Below, piece by piece: positions 14,301-25,205 of a DNA stretch of 64,000 nucleotides; the first letter of the stretch is position 1; every line of letters starts with the position of its first letter. Source of the stretch: Psettodes erumei (Eukaryota; Chordata; Actinopteri; Pleuronectiformes; Psettodidae); assembly GCA_016785225.1 (NCBI GenBank), contig JAFBJZ010000612.1, positions 62,001 to 126,000 on the forward strand. The letters run 5' to 3'. The notes beneath the pieces are model-generated. The model ran no database searches. It saw only the letters and a program-made list of their open reading frames with translations, and was not told the origin of the DNA. A program made the position numbers and the translations under genes.

Positions 14301-17300
14301 ATCATGCCGAACTAAACACGGAGACAGGCTCACACACACAAACACACATAACACACACAAACAAAATATGCTGTCGACGGCAATGGAGGAAGAAACCCCT
14401 CTTCCAAATGAAATCAATGGGAACAGGCTGTTTAACCCTTGTCTCTCTCATTGTGTGTTATCAGTTAACTGTATGATGCAATACACATACACATGTTAAC
14501 AGGCATGATTCATTATTCACAGTGGGGGGAGTGGGCATGAGCAGGCAGAGAGGCTGAGCTGTCACCGCTCCAGCTGAATAACCAAACTGACACAACAAAG
14601 GCAAAGTATGTATTCAAATCAGCTCGCACTGTCACCGCCTGCCGACAGCGCAGACTTGAAAGAGCTCAGAAGCAGAAAGTCTGCAGAGAGGGAGCATTTC
14701 CCAAACTTAAAGAAGATTCAACTGCTTTGATTATCTATTGAATAAAGCATGTTGCCTGCGAGGCTGGGATAAAGGTAAGGTTAGCCGAGAACAGAGTGCA
14801 CATCCAGCAAAACACAAACATATAAACGCTCACAAATGCACACCAAAACACCACTGGTCCACAACCTTCACAGCTTGAAAAATGTTGCAGTTTTAGACCA
14901 GGAAAGTAGATAGACACGCAAGGACATTTGGCTTCATCATGCCATGCCCAGCTCGTAAGATATGAATGAAACAGCAACAAAGGAGAGTGTGACAAGGTGT
15001 CAGAATAAGTTTCGCAGGAAAAATCTAAACATCAACACAGTTGCTACATCACAGTGAAAGACAGAAACTGCTGGACATACTGATAAGAATGAAAGTCATT
15101 CTTCAGCTACTGAACTTTTTTTTAATCCAGCCGTAGAATGTAACTCTGTGCCCTGCACCTTGTCCTGATGTCCCGGGCCTGATGTATGTAATGAAGAATC
15201 AATGAGAAGAGACATGATTAACTGTAAACAGCCTATAAAAGCAATGTACAGTTTCTAGTCTAATCTGTACTACTATGAAAAACATCATTGGAATTATAAT
15301 GCTTCACTACTTCCATTAGTTGAACAAAGATGAATTTTGTCATGCTAGTCTGTCAATTGGCTTTGTCACATTTGCATTAATTTGATTAATTGAACAAATT
15401 GAGGATAATGGTACAAACTTGCAGACGGCAAGACTGTAAAAAATGAAAAGATAGTTTGAGAGAGAAGTTCAACTGCTGCCTACCCTCTCCTCTTCACACC
15501 CCCAGCCAATCGCTGTGAGACGTGGGCGTGCCAAACAGACTGTAGGTGAAAGAGAGCAGGGTTTCAGACACTGACAATCCATCAAGCACTTGGTTTGAGG
15601 TATGCTGCTTCATCACTTTGATAAAAAAGCTACTATGATTTTCACAAAGTGTTGACAAAGTTTGCCTGCTTCAAATCCCATCACAGAGCTGAAGGTTCAC
15701 TTCAAGCTCCCTATGCTGATCCCCACAGTTACCAGTCACCTTCCTCACAACCAACCACATCAAAAGTCCCCTAGAAGAAGAATATTAGGATTGATGCAGC
15801 TCCGGGGGTGTACTTACAGTAAAAGTGTACACATAGTAGGGGATGTCCTGGCTCAGACATGAAACTATCTTGGTTGACTCATTAGTACAATAGATGAACA
15901 GCTGTGGTAGAAATGGATTTGGTTCTGTGTAAAAATAATTTAAAAAAAGGTACACGTTTGTGTATATACAAAATTTAGGATGAATTTGACAACTACAGCT
16001 CAACACTGCTTTCTTCACAAAGTCAACGGAACGGAAAGGTTTGAATTCAGGACTGCATTCAGTATTCTCTGACAGGCTCTTTGTCCATGGCAACCATGGG
16101 GAAGGCTTATTGTTACTGTGGTATTTAGAGCAGTCTGCTATAAAACTAATGGCCACAACATAAACCTTTTAGATGGTTGAATCACCTGGAAGAGTCCAGC
16201 GTATGTGTAAATAACAATGAGGAGACTGTTTAAAGAGAAGTGATATGTGAAATGGAGGATGAGGATACAGTAATTTGGTCCACACTGACCACTAAAGGCT
16301 ACATAAATGGTTTCATGCAATCAGTAAAAAACACATTCTCCACTAACATTACTAATATAGTAAAAATGTTACAATGCTGATTGATGCTGCACACTGCCCA
16401 GAGCACTCAAAATAACTGATTAGACTTATTCATGAACATCCTTATGACTGCTCGATCCAATACTCTACAGGAAGAGACCACGTTGAGTTGCCGCTTGAAA
16501 CGATGGCCCTGTTAGGTAAACCCTGACCATCTGGTCTCAGCGAATTATGAATTAAAAGCCCTCCCTCTCATCCTGGTCTTCAGTTTTCTTCATTCTTTAT
16601 CCACTGTTTCTCTCTAACTTGACTCATGCTGCATGGTTTTTCTAAGGTCCCTTTCTCAAAGTCAAAAGGTGCTTTAGTGGCATAAAAGAAAAACAGTGAA
16701 AAAAGTGATTTCTCTATCCCTCTATCTTTACTCCAATACTCTTTCCCCCCAAATTTTCCCCTGTTCTCACTGGGCCTTTACAGGTTTTGACTTCATGGGC
16801 TGAGCTCTCAGGCAGCACAGGCATCAGTAATGGGATTAAGGTGGAAGCCGGGCATCTTGACGAAACCCATAGCAGGTGAAAAATGCCTTGTGGTTAGTGA
16901 AGACTGTGAAATGATCTATCGACCAGGGTATAGATAGAAGAGGTACTGTAATGCAAAAGGCTTTGGTGGGTTTATCTGCGGATGGGACATTCCAGTGAGG
17001 TTCCATGTTTGATTAGATCTAAAAGTGCTACCATTAGGGTGGTCGGACACTGCTGAGCTCTGTGCTGGTTAGGAGGGGGTGTCTGATAGTGATTTACAGC
17101 TGAGTGTCTTGACTTGGATTCATTTTATATCCACATTAGGCAGTTTTTCTTCGCAGCAGTCTACAGTTGAGGAAGATTGACTCACAGGATAATGTACTGT
17201 GAGCCTCACATTTCCAGATTTATAAGGCTCATATGATGCACTTAACTCTTCGGTGTTGATTCCATCGGCAAACGAAAACTGATGATGACTTCTCGTAGCT

Positions 17301-19739
17301 AATCCATCACTCTCTCACGGTCTCTCCGGTCTCATATTTGATTCGCAGATCAATTTGTCCATCCTCTCTTGCCCAATCTGTGACCTCTCTTCGAGTGACA
17401 CTCCACAGATGGTCATTTCTCACCAACGGCAGGTCAATCTGGTGTGCAGATCATGACGCAACACCTAGTCGACTGGTGTCGGTCTGTGTCTGGGGTGTCA
17501 CGTTTTCAACACATTCCTGCTGGGCTTAATGCTTGAGTTGCCTGCAGATCTGCCACTTTAGCCCAGCTGTCATTCAGATGGACCGTAATGACTTTGCTAG
17601 GCCAGACACTGCACCGCCACTCATCTTGAGCGAGGCGCCACTTATAATTGGGCAGTCAGTCTTTCTTTGGACAGTTGCATAATCTACAGGGTTGTGTCTT
17701 TGCACTGTAACAGCATGTTGAACTACAGAAGATATCAAAAAAATGTATGAGGCTGAAATGGCTTTATAGTAGCCATTCAAAGCAATGTGATTTGTATTTA
17801 CAGCCCAATTTGTTAATTACAACCAGAGTGCCCAGTACTTCTTTAGATTTGAATAACTGAATAGCACAGATGACTATACAGGAGAAGACCTTGACTTGAA
17901 CCGGTATATTAGTCAAAAGCAATATAGTGAATTTTCTTCTGCCCAAACACTTATATAACAATGAGCTAAAGGTGAACCATCATGTTTAACTGACCTGTTG
18001 TTGAATGATCACACATAAGAGGCAGCAATTGCAGAAGATCCCCCTCTAACTTCAATCCAATCATTTCATCTAAGCGAGGCACATTCCTACCATGCTGATT
18101 ATTACTGTAGTGCATGGTAAACCAAGTTACATTTAACTCTTTCTTAATTTGGCCTCATTTATTTATCATATTAGTTGCACAATTTGTGAGTCGACAGAAA
18201 AGATATCCTCGTAAATGCCATTAGAAATTTGTCTTTGTCATAATGTTGGCACACACGTCTTCCACAGTAGAGGTCCTTTTCAAATCGGAGCATTGACTTT
18301 CAGAACATGCATCTCAAACACACACACAACCACAAACCATGTTGTCTCTGAGAATGATTAAACGGCTGGGATGAGTTGGACAGATATGAGATTATTTTAG
18401 AGGGAGACAAAGGAAGGTAAGAGATATCGACAACACCGACTGCATTTGTCTTGGACAGAATTAGGTTTTAGGTAACAAAAAACGAAAATCCCTCCAACTG
18501 AAAACAACCCCAAAAAATCCAATTCAGCTATTTTTCATTGATCTTATTGTACTGTTTTTCCTACAAGGTAATTTGTCACAGAAAGGAAAGGTACTAGATA
18601 AGAAGGAGGCCCTGTACTGTGAGGTGCTTGCATGGAAGGAACTCCCCTGGGCTGGATGTTACTCCCCTGAACTATTTGTTCTAGGCTCTGTAGTTCCCTG
18701 CCCAGGTAGCACTGCCATTTGTCACTGTCAACAGCTGATACCATACCCCCCTTTATGTAGGGGGGCCTCTATGGTAACTACTGCACATTAGGGACGGTGG
18801 GAAAATTACAAGTATATGTCGTTACTGGAAGCAGCTTTGATTTCTTTAGGGAATAAGCCTTTCGTTAGCATGTGGCATTGGCGCTCTTTCATGTACAATA
18901 GTTGATGGTACATCTGTGGCATTATTATAAGGAGGTGATTGTGTGATGAATCGCAATGACTGGAGCAGTCAATATACTGGACATCAGTGGTCCACAAAAG
19001 CCTGTTACCTTGTGAGAACACATCAGATGCTATTACATATCTGAAGGTCAATTTTATAAGATTTTAGGTGACATTAGCATTATAATGCTTCTCCCTTCAC
19101 TTTTTAATAGGAGGCTCTTTTCCCAGGTCCAAAAAATGCTGCAGTGTGGTCCTTCAATGAAAGTGCAGAGGACAGTAAAACCAGAGACCACTCTGTTACA
19201 AGGAGCAAACAAGGGTCACACTTTGTACAACTTCAGTGATTAAGTCAGAATAACAAAGAATGAAAAAATTAGCAGAAAAGGTACATAATTTAGTATGTCA
19301 CCGACATGAAAAGAATGAAAAAAGCACAAAGGCTTGACTTAAAGAGAGATAACGTTTCCTCTGTGGCCACTCCTTCTGATGAGCCAAATTGGATCCAAAC
19401 ATTTCTCCTCCATTGCTCAAGTGGAACCAGGACCCTGTAAGAGCCCTACTAATTCCCCTCTTCCTGACACTTCTTTTCATAAATCAACAATTAGTTTTGG
19501 ACATATGAATTCATCCTGCAGTAATTTAGCCACGATTCCAGTCCATGTAACAAGAAGACAGTTGTTTGTTTTTTTAATCTGACAAATTCCCAGTTTCCTA
19601 TTTGATCTAAACTCCTGTTTCAAAGGGGAGTAGATTTTAACAACCTATGCATCCCTGCCTCCAGTGGCTGTTACTAACCACTTATAGAACAAAACAAAAC
19701 AGAAAATCTGCAAATGGCACTTTTAAATAAATAAAACTT
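2351..19739. other. Long gene-free interval left of adra2c
   Basis: About 17 kb without a supportable exon. ORFs are short, often lack an ATG, and show no family resemblance. Besides the (GT)12 at 3842 there is an 18-base palindrome of CTAGCTGC type at 10147-10164, next to GCTA-rich DNA, and scattered short (CA)n. Much of it reads as single-copy AT-rich DNA with homeodomain-like TAAT motifs. Nothing else can be named. Confidence 0.6.
3842..3865. repeat. (GT)12 microsatellite
   Basis: Pure GT dinucleotide run. Confidence 0.97.
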
Positions 19740-20930
19740 TTAAAACTTTTTACTGTATAGTCATTATTGGCGACTTTACATGTTAGCAAGAACATGGGCA
19801 CTAAAGCTACTGACTTTTCACATGAAAGATCTGAGCTTCATTCAACATGTTAATGAACCAACTGACAGCTGTGGTCATACCTTAGATGTTTTCATTACAC
19901 AAGGACTTTCTGTTGACATGTCATTAGTAATGGATGTTGTTATGTCCGGTCACTATTTGCTGCATGAATTTTAATTCAAGATGCACTGTTAAAAAAAACA
20001 CCACAGAGGAAACTGAGAAATTGCCAGAGGGAACTGAGATCCTAGCAAAATGCATGCCAAGCAATCAGAAACTTATAAATACAATTATAACAAGCCAAGG
20101 GTTTCTTTTTCCAACTGTTGATAGTCTCAGAAACTCTTCTTACCCAGATCACCTGAGCGCTACTAAATGCAATGAATTTTCTGCCTGTTTTAGAGATAAG
20201 ATTGCAGCCATCAGCATGAATATTATTTAGAAAAGGCTGGACAATTTAGCACTAACTTCAAATGCACCATGCATTTCTTTACATCAGTGGGCTTGGAAGT
20301 GATGAAGAAAGTTGACGGTAAGTTAAAGCCCTCTACCTGTGCTCTTGATCCCATTCCCACCACTAGCAATTGGTTTTTAACTGCTTTGCAATCACTCACT
20401 GTTCATGGGCAGCTCTCCAACAGCCTGTAAAACTGCTTTTTTTAAACCACTGTTTAAAACACACTGGCCCAGTCTTCAAATGGTTCAGGTTTTATTTAAC
20501 TGAACGACAACTCTATCAGACATAGATGTCCGGTTCTCCAGTAAAACAGACCTGGCATGTACTGTCATACAATATTAGTAGAAATCACAGCATCAAATTC
20601 AATTGATAACGCAAGAAGGTACTCGGCTATATAACTCTGTAAGCTCAAATGATTACAGTTCTGTCAATGGCTTGACTGCATGCATCTCTGCCATGAATCT
20701 GTGGATGCCTCAGGACTTCTTTTTTAATGAATAATGCCAGAGTCAGGCAGTTTCTCTCCCAGGCAGACACCAAAAAGTTAAGACATTCTTTTATCTCCAG
20801 TAGGTTGCACTACTGTAATGCTCTTCTATCTATTACTTATTATGTTCAGCACCTTGTGTTGCATTTTATGGATGAATTGTGATAAATAGTGTTTATAATT
20901 ATTATTATTAGTAGTAGTAGTCGTAGTTGT
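19740..20930 (+). mobile_element. Decayed L2-like LINE retrotransposon (endonuclease and reverse transcriptase remnants)
   Basis: In shifting + frames the translation shows L2-like ORF2 fragments in order. An endonuclease piece includes FIQHVNEPTDSCGHTLDVFI (about 19835-19900). Next are a KCNEFSACFRDKIA linker, a MGSSPTACKTAFFKPLFK block at the start of the reverse transcriptase, the mutated metal-binding box (YADD replaced by NARR, 20608-20619), a CISAMNLWMPQDF block, and RLHYCNALLS near 20803-20829. The 3' end (about 20850-20900) resembles the usual L2 terminus and runs into an ATT-repeat tail. Multiple stops, frameshifts and the lost catalytic residues make it inactive. Confidence 0.8.
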
Positions 20931-21000
20931 AATAGCATAGGTGGTAGTAACAACAACAACAACAATAATAATAATAGTAATAATAATAATAACAATAATG
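20897..21000 (+). repeat. Trinucleotide tail of the LINE (ATT/AGT/AAC/AAT)
   Basis: A diverged run of three-base units (ATT, then AGT, AAC and AAT) follows the LINE 3' end, as is typical of L2-like tails that have expanded as microsatellites. Confidence 0.85.
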
Positions 21001-22199
21001 AAAGCAATCAACACTGTTTCCTTTGTTGCTGGCTAATGGCAGGAAGAGCCAACTTACTCTCTTTCAGCAGAGAACAATGTTGGAAGCAAGAAAAGAGCTG
21101 GGTAATAGCTGAGATCGCTCACTGGTGCCCCAATTATATGGACAGAGCTGTGGCCCCGGGACACAATTTAATGACCGTAATAAGGCTTGTCTGTCTGTTC
21201 AAAATCAGCTTAGAGTGCATCCACGCTGACCTACAGCATCACTCTAGCTTTAGTTCAATTTAAACATGCAGCATGAGATGGAGCTAGATGTTTTGGGGAT
21301 TGATGGGGTGACAATTTAGAGACAGTTCACCGTCCAACTGTGTTTCCCGTGCAGGGAAATGGACCACAACCCCCTGAGTCCTCCTCACTCTGCCTCATGA
21401 CTTGACGAGGATCAATTTAGACTTGAGCATTTCTTGCGGCTGCGGCTGCTCTTTAATTCAGCATGGCTGAGCGCTCTGTGATTAATGGCAGGTACTTAGC
21501 TGGGAGACACAGTCAATAAACGCACTGGTCCAGGAACTTAATACCAGGCTATACGCCAAAGGAGAGACAGGCTTTTTCCAGGTGGCAACACCACCCAGAT
21601 AGTGGTTAACAGTAGCAGTGAGCAAAAGGGCAAAGTCTTCTTCTCACACAGGCTTTTTTTTGGAATTGACTTTACTGACATAATCTCAGATTTAATTTGA
21701 ACAACCTTGGCAGCATGCTGCTGCTGCTGCTGCACCATCCTGAAAGACTGTGTGTAAGAGAAAGACATCGTGAGAGAGAGGCACATGTAGAGCAGGGGAT
21801 GAGGGTTGAAGGAGACAGAAAGAGAAATAGACTGAGTGGCCTGATCATTTGTGTGGCAAGTGTGCATGTACATGTGCCCTCATGGGAAGTGAAAGCACAT
21901 GAATAAATAATTCCAGTCGAGATAACCTGAAAGTCATTGTCACGGTAGATTAAGCTTCCTGAGATAAATCCTATGCAGGGGATACACCCATTACTTTAAG
22001 ATGTGCACTCATTGATCATATACTGTCATGCACGCCTTCGCCTCTGTGTATTTACACTATTATACATGCAGATGATTTAGCAGCTTTGATAACCCCCACT
22101 GCTCCTCAGTTCCATCACAACATGACAAACTGCGCAGTGTCCTCCTGTAGCCTAATCTTCTTATCAACACAGCTACAACAACACAAACACTAAAACTAC
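21001..22199. other. Non-coding interval between the LINE and the adra2c promoter flank
   Basis: Contains a non-repetitive, balanced-composition block at about 21110-21540 that looks like candidate conserved non-coding DNA, and a (CTG)6 run at about 21717-21734. No exon is seen. Confidence 0.4.
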
Positions 22200-23050
22200 T
22201 ACTGACAGGGGAGCGCACGGAAAGTTTACCAGCGCAAGGTCACACGCGCCTTTTCCACGTTTATCCGACAGAGCACACGTTCATCAAAACACACTGGAGA
22301 AGCTTTTCAGGTGAGGATTGCGTGGATACAATACGGCATAAAGCTAACGCTGCTCATTTTTATGTCGCGTGTCATCGCCTGGTTGTCCCTCCGGGGCTGG
22401 CTGTTACAACACTGACCTCCAGTGTGCGCACAGAAGGGCAGAGCGGAGCGGGACTCCGCCGCTGTCAGCCTGCGCGTTTTGACAGCAAGTGTGACCTCCA
22501 TTAAACGGCTCCCGCTCACTCTGTCCATTAATATGGTCAAGAGCACGCTCTTTATACTGAAGTAGACCTTCGAAAGTCACATAAGCAAAGACGCACCGAT
22601 TTTTTTTTTTTTGACTGTCAGCCAATTTGCTCAGACAAGGCAGACAAAGCGGACACACGTTAATCAAGCGCTCCCACAGCAGCAGGTATACTGACCTTAG
22701 CCCAATTAACTACACTGAAATAAAGTTCAGCTAATAATTATATTTCCCTGCTTGCTTATTTCGCCGCATCCACGCTCTGCCACTGTTCGCTTCCACCCCT
22801 TCTCCAGGACGGAGCGGGTACTTGCTATTTTTTCTGAAGTAAAAAAAAAGGGGGGGGGGGCACGTGGTTGTTACAAACCTCTCTCAGGACACAACGGGGA
22901 GGCGGAGGAGGAGAGATGCGGGCGCAGTCGGGATGGGAGAGGACGCGATGAGGAGGGAGCCGCTCTCTAACCATGGACATTCAGCTGCTGAGCAGCCTGC
23001 ACGTTTTTGGAATAAGGACTTAAAAAGACTTTGCACATTGCGACTTCTCT
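22200..23050 (+). promoter_or_regulatory. CpG-rich upstream flank and probable promoter/5' leader of adra2c
   Basis: The segment directly upstream of the receptor gene is visibly richer in G+C and CpG than the AT-rich flanks, with many CG steps around 22200-22270, 22430-22480 and 22900-22980. It contains an A9G11 run (22841-22860) directly abutting a perfect CACGTG E-box (22861-22866). A pyrimidine-rich stretch with CT repeats follows at about 23044-23095. I see no convincing TATA box at a suitable place, which fits a CpG-type promoter. The transcription start cannot be read from sequence alone; I infer it lies between about 22850 and 23050. Confidence 0.5.
22973..23023 (+). other. Upstream ORF in the putative adra2c leader (16 codons)
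   Basis: An ATG in strong context (ACC before it, G after it) opens a 16-codon frame starting MDIQLLSSLH and ends at TAA, about 250 bases before the receptor ATG. It matters only if transcription starts upstream of 22973, which is not shown. If transcribed, it could reduce or tune receptor translation. Confidence 0.35.
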
Positions 23051-23105
23051 CTCTCTCTGCATTTCTCTCGGTCCCTCTCTCTTTTTTTCCCGAGGAGAGC
23101 CTTAC

Positions 23106-23172
23106 ATGCAGGATGTGGACTATCGCAGGTGAGGAAAGAAGAAAAACACCATTTTTATATAGATTTCTGTAG
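23106..23172 (+). other. Two overlapping short upstream ORFs before adra2c
   Basis: One ATG at 23106 opens an 8-codon frame (MQDVDYRR) that stops at 23132. A second ATG at 23113, in another frame, opens a 19-codon frame (MWTIAGEERR...) that stops at 23172. Both end about 100 bases or more before the receptor start, so re-initiation is possible. These positions are very likely inside the transcribed leader because they lie only 100-170 bases from the receptor ATG. There is no evidence that they make functional peptides. Confidence 0.4.
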
Positions 23173-23276
23173 TAAAATATTCGCTGAAGTCCTTTTGGGA
23201 TATTTCTACATATTATTTCCACTCGTTTGCATTTTTTAAAAGTCATACTTTGACTACAAAAGAAAAACAACTCAAA

Positions 23277-24629
23277 ATGGATGTCTTTAACAGCTCCAGT
23301 CTGGAGGACGGGATACAGGCAGAAAATATCTCCTCCAATTCCACTTCTCAGAGCCAGTACTCCCAGCTCGCTATCTGGGGTCTGGCTGGACTTGTTAGCT
23401 TTCTAATTTTGTTTACAATAGTCGGGAACGTCTTGGTTGTGATCGCCGTTTTAACGAGCAGAGCCCTGAAACCACCCCAGAACCTTTTTCTCGTCTCCCT
23501 GGCCAGTGCGGACATACTGGTGGCCACCCTAGTCATGCCCTTTTCTCTGGCAAATGAACTCATGGGCTACTGGTTTTTTGGCAAAATCTGGTGCGATATC
23601 TACCTGGCTCTGGACGTTTTATTCTGCACCTCTTCTATTGTTCACCTCTGCGCTATAAGTTTGGACAGGTACTGGTCAGTGACTCAGGCTGTAGAGTATA
23701 ACTTAAAGAGAACCCCTAAGAGAGTTAAAGGGATGATTGTGGTGGTGTGGTTGATCTCAGCTGTCATCTCCTTCCCACCGCTCATATCAATGGACAGGAG
23801 CAGCAATGAAGCCAGTCCCCAGTGTATCCTGAATGATGAGACCTGGTACATCCTCTACTCCAGCATCGGATCATTCTTCGCCCCCTGTGTTATCATGATC
23901 CTGGTTTATATCCGGATCTACCAGGTGGCAAAGACCAGGACCAGGACAATGTCAGAGAAGAAGAGGGATGTGGACTCCCCACTGGAGAATGGGATGGACC
24001 AAGCTGAACCAGGCAGAGGTGGGTCATTAAAGTCCAGCAGGGGAGGTAGCGTGAAAGACCAGGACCGTGAGAATGGGCACTGCCAGGAGCCGGCCCCTCA
24101 ATCCCCTCTACCAAACGAGCCGAAACACCCTCTGACAGACCACGACGATGACTTCGACGATAGCAGCTCATCAGATGAGAAACCTAAAAAAAATTCCTGT
24201 TCCTCCAAACATCATCACGATGACAGAAAAGACAGGAAGTCCAGTCGGAAGAGCAGCTCCGCCTCTAAGTACTCCAGCAGGAAGTCCCGTGCCAGTTCCA
24301 AGTCCATGGAGCTGTTTTCATCTCGCCGCAAACGCCGGAGCACCGTCAATCGGAAGAAGGTCTCTGCCGCTCGGGAGAAACGCTTCACCTTCGTCCTCGC
24401 CGTCGTCATGGGCGTATTTGTCGTCTGCTGGTTCCCCTTCTTCTTCTCCTACAGCCTGTACGGAATCTGCAGAGAGCCGTGTCAGGCCCCCGAGACGCTG
24501 TTCAAGTTTTTTTTCTGGATTGGCTACTGTAACAGCTCCCTAAACCCGGTCATCTACACCATCTTCAACCAGGACTTCCGCAGAGCGTTCCAGAAGATCC
24601 TCTGTAAGTCATGGAAACGCTCTTTCTGA
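23277..24629 (+). CDS. adra2c: Alpha-2C adrenergic receptor, intronless, complete
   Basis: This is a Gi/o-coupled plasma-membrane receptor for noradrenaline and adrenaline. In the family it lowers cAMP and acts as a presynaptic autoreceptor. The 450-residue protein has three N-glycosylation sequons (N5, N17, N21) and seven membrane helices. Visible landmarks are N51 (1.50), D79 (2.50), the amine-binding D113 (3.32), DRY 130-132, W158 (4.50), the C106-C183 disulfide pair, S195/S196/S199 in TM5, CWFP 384-387, F413 (7.39), NPVIY 423-427 and a C-tail C443. Intracellular loop 3 (about 219-368) is long, with an acidic/serine run (288-301) and a basic serine-rich stretch (320-343). Subtype 2C is chosen because SYSLYGICRE before TM7, ILNDETWYIL in loop 2 and RASSKSMELF before TM6 match human ADRA2C better than 2A or 2B. 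Length is close to human (462). The start is the ATG at 23277 (A at -3, G at +4); an in-frame TTG at 23250 is not used. No intron is needed, as is usual for alpha-2 receptors. A 2C paralogue from the teleost genome duplication cannot be excluded. Confidence 0.96.
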   Translation: MDVFNSSSLEDGIQAENISSNSTSQSQYSQLAIWGLAGLVSFLILFTIVGNVLVVIAVLTSRALKPPQNLFLVSLASADILVATLVMPFSLANELMGYWFFGKIWCDIYLALDVLFCTSSIVHLCAISLDRYWSVTQAVEYNLKRTPKRVKGMIVVVWLISAVISFPPLISMDRSSNEASPQCILNDETWYILYSSIGSFFAPCVIMILVYIRIYQVAKTRTRTMSEKKRDVDSPLENGMDQAEPGRGGSLKSSRGGSVKDQDRENGHCQEPAPQSPLPNEPKHPLTDHDDDFDDSSSSDEKPKKNSCSSKHHHDDRKDRKSSRKSSSASKYSSRKSRASSKSMELFSSRRKRRSTVNRKKVSAAREKRFTFVLAVVMGVFVVCWFPFFFSYSLYGICREPCQAPETLFKFFFWIGYCNSSLNPVIYTIFNQDFRRAFQKILCKSWKRSF

Positions 24630-24955
24630 GGTAGGGGGGGGTCCTGCATGGCTGGGTTTCGAATGGACCCCGCAGACATACATTTGAAATGGTCCAAGTT
24701 GTAGGGTGAGGTGCCGGCCTGTGGCACTTTCACACCATTACCTTCAGGGATTGCACTTCAAATGATGGAATGCTTAATGGATCAAAGGACAGAACTAAGG
24801 AACAGAAAAAGGGTTTGAAGTACAAGAGTGAGCGCTCTGATAATGTTCACAGAGGAGGCTTTCATCAAACACCAGTCAGGCTGCTTTTGGACTCTCGATG
24901 TGGGCTTCGGCTCATTCCCTCCTCCTCATCGACTTCTTCCTCTTCGTTTAAATAC

Positions 24956-24961
24956 AATAAA
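24956..24961 (+). terminator. Proximal candidate polyadenylation signal AATAAA
   Basis: A canonical AATAAA lies 327 bases after the adra2c stop. The downstream 30-40 bases are only weakly GT-rich, so use of this site is uncertain. Confidence 0.35.
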
Positions 24962-25123
24962 CTGACTCATAGCAGCTACTGTGATGCATGCACACCGCAG
25001 TGCTGCACTTGGAGGGACTGCACAGGAGGCGAAGGGTTTACAGAGACTCTTGATTTCTTATGTGACCTCATTTACTGAATACAATGCGAAGGCCTTGACA
25101 ATCTCCATACAACCGGTGTTTGC

Positions 25124-25205
25124 GACGTCACTTCTTCTCTCTTGTCTCTTGCTCAGTTTTTCTCTATCTTTCTGTGACGTCACACTCTCAACATGAGGAC
25201 CAATG
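25124..25205. promoter_or_regulatory. CRE/CCAAT motif cluster
   Basis: GACGTCA at 25124-25130, a full palindromic TGACGTCA at 25175-25182 and a CCAAT sequence at about 25200-25204 lie within 80 bases, inside the likely 3' UTR of adra2c. The spacing resembles a small cAMP-responsive promoter or enhancer. Function is inferred from motifs only. Confidence 0.3.

Noticed and set aside
23126..23134. CAGGTGAGG splice-donor-like sequence in the 5' leader
   Set aside because: Good donor match, but no clear acceptor with a polypyrimidine tract lies between it and the ATG, and alpha-2 receptor genes are normally intronless.
23250..23276. Nine-codon N-terminal extension of the receptor frame starting at TTG
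   Set aside because: TTG is not a normal vertebrate start. The ATG at 23277 has strong context and gives the expected short alpha-2 N-terminus beginning MDVFNSSS.
23893..24171. Antisense ORF of 92 codons inside adra2c
   Set aside because: Shadow of the GC-rich receptor coding strand; no domain or family resemblance.
24148..24543. 131-codon ORF in another + frame inside adra2c
   Set aside because: Overlaps the conserved TM6-TM7 coding region; composition is that of a shifted frame (Ser/Pro/Ala runs).
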